Shown one piece after another: positions 1-4,631 of a DNA stretch of 5,202 nucleotides (within the stretch, counting starts at the first letter, position 1; each line of letters opens with the position of its first letter). The notes beneath the pieces are model-generated. The model searched no databases, was not told where the DNA came from, and worked only from the letters and a program-made list of their open reading frames with translations. The position numbers and the translations under genes were made by a program. Source of the stretch: Desulfobacteraceae bacterium (GTDB taxonomy: Bacteria; Desulfobacterota; Desulfobacteria; Desulfobacterales; Desulfobacteraceae); the NCBI GenBank assembly GCA_023140455.1, contig JAGLLQ010000014.1, positions 1 to 5,202 on the forward strand, given 5' to 3'.

Positions 1-1
1 A

Positions 2-823
2 TTTTTCCAACCTTTTCTATTATCTGCAAGTGAGACCTTATGCACAGAAGGTTGTATTACAAAATTTGAGAATGGAGCTATTAACTGGAGCACAGGATGC
101 ATCACGGCAAAAGGTAAAGCATCTCCTTCAAAAGAAGATAAAAATAAGCCGTCAAGTTCAATACCAGGTGCTGCCAATGCTGATGCAATGAAGAATCTTA
201 TTTCTATACTTAAAGATATAAAAATTGCACATAAGAGTGTTAAAGAATTTGTGGCATCAAATGATAATATTATGGCACAGATTGAGAACACAATTTCAGA
301 TGTTTCTGTTATAAAGCAACATTACACATCAGATGGTGCTTTGGACATTGAGGTGGAAACTTCAATGTACGGAGGTTTTCTTCAGCTCATACTCCCTCCT
401 GAGATAGCACAGATTCCGGAAATAGAATCAATTGAAGCTAATGATGAAGTCCAAAAACAAAGAGGAAAGTATACAGGGCTTGTGTTAGATGCCAGAGGGC
501 TTGAGTTTGAACCTTTGTTATATCCTGTAATTACAAATGAGTATGGCGAAGAAATTTACAGTGAAGTTTTTATTAATCGGGAATATGCAGTCCAGTATGG
601 AGTTTGTAAATATTTTTGTGATATTGAAAAAGCTGCTGCAAATAAAAGAGTTGGTAAAAATCCTCTTGTTTTAAAAGGTTTGAGAATAGGAGAGGATAAA
701 AATTCAATTATTTTAAATAAATCTGATGCTGAGAAGATTGAGAAAATAATAGAGCGGCATTCATTTTTTAAAGAATGTCGAGTTATTATTGTTATAGACT
801 CATCAGATCCTGTGGATCAATAA
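2..823 (+). CDS. LPP20-family envelope protein, 5' end cut by window edge
   Basis: The reading frame is open from base 2 to the TAA at 821-823, giving 273 visible residues. The ATG at 188 is internal, because conserved family sequence lies upstream of it. Visible residues 25-38 (GAINWSTGCITAKG) resemble the N-terminal strand typical of LPP20-like secreted proteins. YTGLVLDARG (157-166), REYAVQYG (193-200), NPLVLKGL (220-227) and the terminal CRVIIVID resemble conserved blocks of the deltaproteobacterial members. The first residues, FFQPFLLSASETLC, may be the end of a signal peptide, so perhaps only a short N-terminal piece is missing; this is inference. Family members are exported envelope proteins of unknown biochemical role. 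Three cysteines lie within the first 33 visible residues, and no standard lipobox is visible. The 3' end overlaps panC, which runs the opposite way. The family call is fairly firm; the function is unknown. Confidence 0.72.
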   Translation, partial: FFQPFLLSASETLCTEGCITKFENGAINWSTGCITAKGKASPSKEDKNKPSSSIPGAANADAMKNLISILKDIKIAHKSVKEFVASNDNIMAQIENTISDVSVIKQHYTSDGALDIEVETSMYGGFLQLILPPEIAQIPEIESIEANDEVQKQRGKYTGLVLDARGLEFEPLLYPVITNEYGEEIYSEVFINREYAVQYGVCKYFCDIEKAAANKRVGKNPLVLKGLRIGEDKNSIILNKSDAEKIEKIIERHSFFKECRVIIVIDSSDPVDQ

Positions 824-1655
824 CAGCATTGTCAATTAGCCGGGTTTCCCCAAGCTTTACAGCAAGTGCAAGTAATGTTTTCCCTTTGATCTCTTTAACA
901 AGGTCAAGGGTTTCAGGATCACACAGAGCTATATAATCAATTTTTACCCCTTTAACATTCTTGATAAATCCATTTATTTCGCTCAGAATAACATCAGCAT
1001 TGGTTTCCCCATTTTTTATCATTTCTTTTGCTTTTTCAATGGATTGAGACAGGCAAAGACCTGCTTTCCGTTCCTCTTTTGTGAGGTATGTATTTCTGGA
1101 ACTCATGGCAAGCCCGTCGTCTTCTCTTACAATGGGAGCGCCAATGATTTGAATATTAAAATTCATATCTTTTGTCATTTGACGAATAACCTGAATCTGC
1201 TGATAATCTTTTTGCCCGAAAATAGCTGTGTCCGGATCAACAATATTAAATAGTTTTGCCACAATGGTTGCAACCCCTTTGAAATGAACAGGTCTTGAAA
1301 GTCCGCAAAGGTGGTTGGGAAGATTTGTAAGCTCAACATATGTTTGGAAATTTTTTTTGTACATTTCATCTTTGGAGGGGAGAAAAACAGCATCCACATT
1401 AAGTTTTTCAGCATGGTTAAGATCTTTTTTCAGGTCAGTTGGGTATGAATCAAGATCCTCGTTTTTGCCGAACTGAGTAGGGTTTACAAATATACTGAGC
1501 ACTGTCTTATCAGAGAGTTCCTCCCCTTTTTCAATAAGAGAAAGGTGTCCTTCATGCAAATATCCCATTGTAGGAACAAGACAAATAGTTTTATCCTGTT
1601 TTTTAATATTTTTTGACCATGACTGCATTTCTGACGCTTTTTTGAAGATTTCCAT
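792..1655 (-). CDS. panC: Pantothenate synthetase (pantoate--beta-alanine ligase)
   Basis: This cytoplasmic enzyme joins pantoate and beta-alanine using ATP, through a pantoyl-adenylate, in the last step of pantothenate (vitamin B5) synthesis on the way to coenzyme A. The 287-residue length is normal for the family. PTMGYLHEGH (28-37) contains the HxGH nucleotide-binding motif of this nucleotidyltransferase superfamily; Tyr stands where Ala is usual. SIFVNPTQFG (54-63), FGQKDYQQ (146-153) and REDDGLAMSSRN (177-188, the KMSKS-like loop) are characteristic PanC blocks, so the protein should be active. The ATG at 1655 is preceded by AGGAG (1672-1668) with a 12-base gap, and a promoter candidate lies just upstream. 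No panB or panD is visible, so panC appears monocistronic here. Its last 32 bases overlap the end of the convergent LPP20-family gene. Confidence 0.97.
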   Translation of the reverse strand: MEIFKKASEMQSWSKNIKKQDKTICLVPTMGYLHEGHLSLIEKGEELSDKTVLSIFVNPTQFGKNEDLDSYPTDLKKDLNHAEKLNVDAVFLPSKDEMYKKNFQTYVELTNLPNHLCGLSRPVHFKGVATIVAKLFNIVDPDTAIFGQKDYQQIQVIRQMTKDMNFNIQIIGAPIVREDDGLAMSSRNTYLTKEERKAGLCLSQSIEKAKEMIKNGETNADVILSEINGFIKNVKGVKIDYIALCDPETLDLVKEIKGKTLLALAVKLGETRLIDNAVIDPQDLMSL

Positions 1656-1667
1656 TAATTTATATTG

Positions 1668-1672
1668 CTCCT
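1668..1672 (-). promoter_or_regulatory. panC: Ribosome binding site of panC
   Basis: AGGAG on the minus strand lies 12 bases before the ATG at 1655. The gap is a little long, but the start is confirmed by the expected PanC N-terminus and by the family's usual length. Confidence 0.6.
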
Positions 1673-1712
1673 GCTTATTACTAAACTAAAATTGTTAAAA
1701 TCAAAAAAAATC

Positions 1713-1742
1713 TTTATAAGATCATAGTTGACTAATACTCAA
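1713..1742 (-). promoter_or_regulatory. Candidate sigma-70 promoter for panC
   Basis: Reading the minus strand, TTGAGT (1742-1737) is followed after 18 bases by TATAAA (1718-1713). These match the -35 and -10 consensus at 4/6 and 5/6 positions. Transcription would start near 1706, giving a leader of about 50 bases before the panC ATG. The site is predicted from sequence only; the spacer is AT-rich, so chance matches are possible. Confidence 0.5.
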
Positions 1743-1756
1743 ATTACAGATATTTA
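1728..1756 (+). promoter_or_regulatory. Weak candidate promoter for the HD-domain gene
   Basis: TTGACT (1728-1733) is followed after exactly 17 bases by TATTTA (1751-1756). The -35 box is good (5/6) but the -10 box is poor (3/6). The -35 box lies inside the spacer of the opposing panC promoter candidate, so the two would compete for polymerase. The surrounding DNA is very AT-rich, which weakens the case. Confidence 0.3.
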
Positions 1757-1798
1757 AATTTTACATAAAATTTAAACAAATTGCAAAGAAATTCAAAT

Positions 1799-1802
1799 GA
1801 GG
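1799..1802 (+). promoter_or_regulatory. Ribosome binding site that sets the HD-gene start
   Basis: GAGG lies 5 bases before the ATG at 1808. An in-frame TTG at 1781 has no comparable site and would add nine residues not expected in the family. An ATG at 1817 would be 14 bases from GAGG. The 1808 start is therefore preferred, with 1817 as the alternative. Confidence 0.6.
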
Positions 1803-1807
1803 CTTTT

Positions 1808-2386
1808 ATGAATAATATGATACCAACAAGACAGGCAGCTTTTGAGTTGCTTAATGAGTACAATACAAAACCGGGTTTAATAAGACACGCACTTGCTGTA
1901 GAAGCTGTTATGGCACATTTTGCAGAAAAATTTGGTGAAGATATACAGATGTGGGGTATTATTGGGCTTATACATGATCTGGATTATGAAAAATACCCTG
2001 AAGAGCATTGTAAAAAAACAGAGGAGATCCTTATTAATAAGGGTTGGCCTGAAGATTATATCAGAGCTGTTATAAGCCATGGCTGGGAGTTATGTACAGA
2101 TGTTAAGCCTGAAACAAAGCTTGAAAAAACTCTTTATGCCATAGATGAACTCACAGGTCTGGTTGCAAGTACAGCGCTTGTAAGACCGTCAAAAAGTGTT
2201 CTTGACATGAAAGCAAAATCTGTAAAAAAGAAATGGAAAGATAAATCATTTGCTGCAGGTGTGAATCGATCAGTAATTGACAAAGGAGCTCAAATGTTGG
2301 GAATGGAACGAGGCGAGCTTATTTCAGAAACAATTGCCGGTATGAGGAAGGTGGCAAAAGAAATTGGTCTGGAAGGAAATGTATAG
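1808..2386 (+). CDS. HD-domain phosphohydrolase, small 'MIPTR' type
   Basis: This 192-residue soluble protein belongs to the HD superfamily of metal-dependent phosphohydrolases. The ligand set is visible in order: H27 (IRHAL), H56-D57 (LIHDLDY) and D113 (AIDELTGLV), giving the H...HD...D signature of an active HD site. H91 in VISHGWELC is a further candidate active-site residue. Conserved stretches such as YEKYPEEHCKKT (60-71) and RPSKSVLDMK (126-135) resemble a compact bacterial and archaeal family annotated only as HD-domain protein or hydrolase; the substrate is not known to me. There is no signal peptide, membrane segment or partner domain. The start at 1808 is chosen from the GAGG five bases upstream. 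Two consecutive TAG stops end the gene. A 177-bp spacer with its own promoter separates it from the diguanylate cyclase gene, so co-transcription is not implied. The family call is firm; the reaction is unassigned. Confidence 0.88.
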   Translation: MNNMIPTRQAAFELLNEYNTKPGLIRHALAVEAVMAHFAEKFGEDIQMWGIIGLIHDLDYEKYPEEHCKKTEEILINKGWPEDYIRAVISHGWELCTDVKPETKLEKTLYAIDELTGLVASTALVRPSKSVLDMKAKSVKKKWKDKSFAAGVNRSVIDKGAQMLGMERGELISETIAGMRKVAKEIGLEGNV

Positions 2387-2399
2387 TAGCGTCATCTTT

Positions 2400-2423
2400 T
2401 TGACACTATTTTGTGTTAATTTT
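2400..2423 (+). terminator. Weak terminator-like hairpin after the HD gene
   Basis: TTGACAC (2400-2406) pairs with GTGTTAA (2413-2419), with one G-T wobble, around the loop TATTTT. The stem is followed by TTTT (2420-2423). It begins 14 bases after the first stop of the HD gene, where a terminator would be expected. The stem is AT-rich and the T-run short, so it would be weak. The same dyad could instead be a protein-binding site for the sigma-54 promoter downstream. Confidence 0.35.
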
Positions 2424-2470
2424 ACCTAGTTACCATCGCCCCAGATTCGAACTCATATTCGTAATAGTGT
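2403..2470. repeat. 8-bp inverted repeat upstream of the sigma-54 promoter
   Basis: ACACTATT (2403-2410) recurs as its exact reverse complement AATAGTGT (2463-2470), with 52 bases between. The left arm is also part of the shorter dyad ACAC-N6-GTGT (2403-2416). The arms lie roughly 60 to 125 bases before the predicted sigma-54 start site, within the usual range for enhancer-binding activator sites. The binding role is inference; an 8-bp match in AT-rich DNA may be chance. Confidence 0.3.
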
Positions 2471-2503
2471 GAAATAATTGCAAATTTATCTCTTTATGCC
2501 TTT

Positions 2504-2519
2504 TGGCATCATTGTTGCA
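2504..2519 (+). promoter_or_regulatory. Sigma-54 (-24/-12) promoter of the diguanylate cyclase gene
   Basis: TGGCAT (2504-2509), five bases, then TTGCA (2515-2519) closely match the sigma-54 consensus TGGCAC-N5-TTGCA. The invariant GG (2505-2506) and GC (2517-2518) are exactly 12 bases apart, as required. Transcription would start near 2530, about 34 bases before the ATG at 2564. The -24 element is also the right arm of a perfect small dyad, ATGCC-TTTT-GGCAT (2496-2509). Sigma-54 promoters are normally silent without an ATP-using enhancer-binding activator, so this gene is predicted to be switched on by a specific signal. Confidence 0.75.
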
Positions 2520-2547
2520 ATATCTAAAGCCAAACAAATAATTTAAA

Positions 2548-2551
2548 GGGG
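2548..2551 (+). promoter_or_regulatory. Probable ribosome binding site of the diguanylate cyclase gene
   Basis: GGGG, within AAAGGGGAT (2545-2553 region), lies 12 bases before the ATG at 2564. The gap is longer than ideal, but no better start is near: the next methionine is at residue 17, inside the N-terminal segment. A short AGG also directly abuts the ATG. Confidence 0.45.
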
Positions 2552-2563
2552 ATAAATATCAGG

Positions 2564-3637
2564 ATGCCAATTAATGTTTTGTCAAACAGAATATCAACAG
2601 TATTTTCAACCATGCTTAAATCAGTTGGGAAACAGACAGATCATAAAAGGCTTACAAATTACATAATCACAATTAATCAAAAAGAATCCACAGAAGATAT
2701 ACTCAGTGAATTATCTCAATGTTTGAAGGATATTTTAAATTACAGGCTTTTCGCTTTTGTTATACAAAAGAAGAGCAGCTTGGATATATGGCTTGATCCT
2801 CGAATATACAAAAAATCATTGGAAGAAGTTGTAATAAAAGACTTTAATGTTAAAGACAAAGGCATGCTCAATTATCTCAACTACTCTTCTTCTGAAGATA
2901 CTAAGGATAATGAGGCAGATAAAAAGTTCAGCATGGAAAAATTATCTTCTTATGAAATTAATGAAGATGATTATTTTGCAAGGGTATACATATTGCCCTA
3001 TAAGAGCTTGTTTGATTTCCATGATGATGAGATAGATATGATTTTAAAAACTACTCAGACAGCAATCTCCCGGCAAATAGATATGAAAAAATTATCTGAT
3101 GCTGCGGCTATTGACCCATTAACTCAATGCTATAATAGACGGGAGTTTGAAGTGCAGTTAAGACGTCATGTTTCGAATGCTGCAAGACATAATAAAGAAC
3201 TATCAGTCTTTATGTTTGATCTTGATCATTTTAAAAATATCAATGATACATATGGGCATCAATCAGGAGATATTGTGTTAAAAAGAGTATCCGCATTAGT
3301 CAAAAATAACATAAGAACAGCGGATGTCCTTACTCGATTTGGAGGAGAAGAATTTATTGCAATTCTTCCTGAAACAAGTAAACAAAAAGCAATGGAACTT
3401 GCCAATCGGATCAGAGCAAATATTGCCGGCAGAAGAATAAAAGTCGCTGGAGATGAAATAAGAGTTACAGCAAGTTTTGGCGTTGCATCCCTGAGAGAGT
3501 CTTTAAGCATGGATCAATTGGTTGGCGATGCTGATGCAATGATGTACAAAGCAAAACTAAATGGCAGAAACACTGTTATGCCAGGGCTGATCAAAGTATG
3601 TCCTTCTATTGAGTCTAAACAAAAGGTTAAGAATTAA
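2564..3637 (+). CDS. Diguanylate cyclase with GAF-like sensory N-terminus
   Basis: This 357-residue protein is predicted to make the second messenger c-di-GMP from two GTP. Residues about 184-340 form a GGDEF domain: DPLTQCYNRREF (184-195), the metal-binding FDLDHFKNINDTYGH (218-232), GGEEF (260-264), and YKAKLNGRN (328-336) near the end. The signature is intact, so the cyclase should be active. R251-T-A-D254, five residues before GGEEF, is a complete RxxD inhibitory site, predicting product feedback inhibition. Residues about 31-175 read like a divergent GAF domain, with an initial helix, a strand near RLFAFVIQ and a closing ILPYKSLFDF strand plus a long helix leading into GGDEF; the ligand is unknown. 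No signal peptide or membrane helix is seen, so it is probably cytoplasmic. A sigma-54 promoter lies just upstream. The GGDEF call is firm; the GAF call is tentative. Confidence 0.94.
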   Translation: MPINVLSNRISTVFSTMLKSVGKQTDHKRLTNYIITINQKESTEDILSELSQCLKDILNYRLFAFVIQKKSSLDIWLDPRIYKKSLEEVVIKDFNVKDKGMLNYLNYSSSEDTKDNEADKKFSMEKLSSYEINEDDYFARVYILPYKSLFDFHDDEIDMILKTTQTAISRQIDMKKLSDAAAIDPLTQCYNRREFEVQLRRHVSNAARHNKELSVFMFDLDHFKNINDTYGHQSGDIVLKRVSALVKNNIRTADVLTRFGGEEFIAILPETSKQKAMELANRIRANIAGRRIKVAGDEIRVTASFGVASLRESLSMDQLVGDADAMMYKAKLNGRNTVMPGLIKVCPSIESKQKVKN

Positions 3638-3651
3638 TCTATAGTCTTTCC

Positions 3652-3680
3652 TTGATTTATTATCTTCACTAAAGTAAAAT
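3652..3680 (+). promoter_or_regulatory. Candidate sigma-70 promoter for the HDOD gene
   Basis: TTGATT (3652-3657) and TAAAAT (3675-3680) are separated by exactly 17 bases and match the consensus at 4/6 and 5/6 positions. A start near 3687 would give a leader of about 87 bases before the ATG at 3774. It would let the HDOD gene be transcribed independently of the sigma-54-driven cyclase gene. No terminator-like hairpin follows the cyclase stop, so read-through is also possible. Confidence 0.5.
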
Positions 3681-3717
3681 AATATTTATAACGAATCATC
3701 AAAGCAGGTAAATCTTC

Positions 3718-3735
3718 ATCTGATTGTATCTGATT
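3718..3735 (+). repeat. Two 8-bp direct repeats in the HDOD leader
   Basis: ATCTGATT occurs at 3718-3725 and again at 3728-3735, offset by 10 bases, about one turn of the helix. A partial inverted copy follows: CTGAT (3730-3734) can pair with ATCAG (3744-3748). Repeats phased this way are typical of regulator-binding sites, and the position, downstream of the promoter and about 40 bases before the start codon, would suit a repressor or a leader structure. No regulator can be named. Confidence 0.4.
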
Positions 3736-3763
3736 TCCCTAAGATCAGTGTAACGGCCAGGAT

Positions 3764-3769
3764 GGGTGA
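3764..3769 (+). promoter_or_regulatory. Ribosome binding site that sets the HDOD start
   Basis: GGGTGA matches the GGTGA part of the full Shine-Dalgarno sequence and ends 4 bases before the ATG at 3774, so its GG core is correctly spaced. The earlier in-frame ATG at 3762 has only AGG directly against it. The start at 3774 is therefore preferred; using 3762 would add four residues (MGEN). Confidence 0.6.
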
Positions 3770-3773
3770 AAAT

Positions 3774-4622
3774 ATGACTGCAATACAAGACTTATTAAAA
3801 GAAATTAAGAAATTAAAGCCAATTCCGGCAATTGTAAATCAGATCATTGAAATTGTTGACAAGCAAGATTCTTCAATGCAGGATGTTGCAAAAATTATTA
3901 AATATGATCCTGCTGCAACAGCTAACCTGATAAAAATTTGTAATTCAGCTTATTTCGGTCTTAAAGAGCCTGCTGAATCAGTCGAAGATGCTGTTTCTCT
4001 GCTTGGTATAGATCAAATTGTGGAGCTGGTTCTTATGAAATCCGGAGCCAGTGCCCTGTCCGGGAAACTTGATGGGTATGGGTTTGCTGAAGGAGCCATG
4101 TGGAAATATTCAGTTTCATCTGCCTTAATTGCAAAGCAGATAGCAAACAGATTATCAATGGAGAATCAAAACACTATATTTACTGCATCTTTATTAAAAG
4201 ACATTGGTAAAATAGTCCTTGATAAGTTTGTTTCAGACAGCTTTGATGCGATAAATACTCTTGTACTTAATCAGAATTTGAGTTTTATAGAGGCAGAAAA
4301 GAAAATTATTGGAGTAGACCATGCAGAGCTGGGTGGCATGATTGCAAAAATATGGAAGTTCAGTCCTAAAATGGTAGATATTATTCGTAACCATCATATT
4401 CAGGATAGATCCATGTGTAAAAATAAAGATATTGCAATTGTGTATTTTGCAGATTGTATTTGTATGATGCTTGGAATCGGTGTCGGTGCTGACGGGCTTG
4501 CATATAGATTCCATAAAGAAGCTATGGAGGAACTTGGAATAAATGCCAACGAAATGCCTGAAATAATTGTTGAGTTCTCTGAAAATATGCAAAAGGTTGA
4601 AGAACTTCTAAATCTTGTCTGA
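3774..4622 (+). CDS. HDOD-domain signalling protein
   Basis: This 282-residue soluble protein consists almost entirely of an HDOD domain, a non-catalytic relative of HD hydrolases found in bacterial signalling proteins. Typical features are the opening LLKEIKKLKPIPAI (7-20), IIKYDPAATANLIKICNSAYFG (within 41-62), the core FTASLLKDIGKIVL (136-149), DHAELGGMIAKIW (182-194) and IRNHH (204-208). In active HD enzymes the core reads HD; here it is K142-D143, and the upstream histidine expected after the conserved tryptophan is Y112 (W110-K-Y). Phosphohydrolase activity is thus unlikely, and a binding or scaffold role is inferred. No receiver, EAL or output domain is attached and no membrane segment is seen. 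The gene follows the diguanylate cyclase on the same strand with its own promoter candidate, which suggests but does not prove a shared c-di-GMP-related role. Its stop is 9 bases from that of the convergent methyltransferase gene. Confidence 0.9.
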   Translation: MTAIQDLLKEIKKLKPIPAIVNQIIEIVDKQDSSMQDVAKIIKYDPAATANLIKICNSAYFGLKEPAESVEDAVSLLGIDQIVELVLMKSGASALSGKLDGYGFAEGAMWKYSVSSALIAKQIANRLSMENQNTIFTASLLKDIGKIVLDKFVSDSFDAINTLVLNQNLSFIEAEKKIIGVDHAELGGMIAKIWKFSPKMVDIIRNHHIQDRSMCKNKDIAIVYFADCICMMLGIGVGADGLAYRFHKEAMEELGINANEMPEIIVEFSENMQKVEELLNLV

Positions 4623-4631
4623 ATTATAAGA

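Noticed and set aside
1044..1414. Open frames on both strands inside panC (1044-1253 + and 1175-1414 -)
   Set aside because: They lie wholly within the well-conserved panC gene, have no recognisable protein features and are frame shadows.
2400..2428. Sigma-70 promoter starting with a perfect TTGACA (2400-2405)
   Set aside because: At spacings of 16-18 bases the -10 positions read TTACCT, TACCTA or ACCTAG, none near TATAAT. The TTGACA is better explained as part of the hairpin dyad.
2425..2500. A functional tRNA gene on the minus strand, suggested by TTCGAAT
   Set aside because: Only about two of five T-stem pairs form, there is no CCA end, and no anticodon or D arm can be found further along the strand. 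At most it is a relic.
3523..3538. A second sigma-54-like site, TGGC...TGCA with GG-GC spacing of 12, inside the cyclase gene
   Set aside because: It encodes the conserved GDADAMMY segment of the GGDEF domain and lacks the CAC and first T of the consensus, so coding constraint explains it. It is also about 235 bases from the HDOD start.
4233..4592. A 119-codon minus-strand open frame inside the HDOD gene
   Set aside because: It is antisense to a clearly conserved HDOD coding region, and its translation shows no recognisable family or domain.
4623..4631. A bidirectional terminator between the HDOD and methyltransferase genes
   Set aside because: Only 9 bases separate the stops, and the surrounding sequence shows no stem followed by a T-run; AATTAT recurs nearby as a direct, not inverted, repeat.
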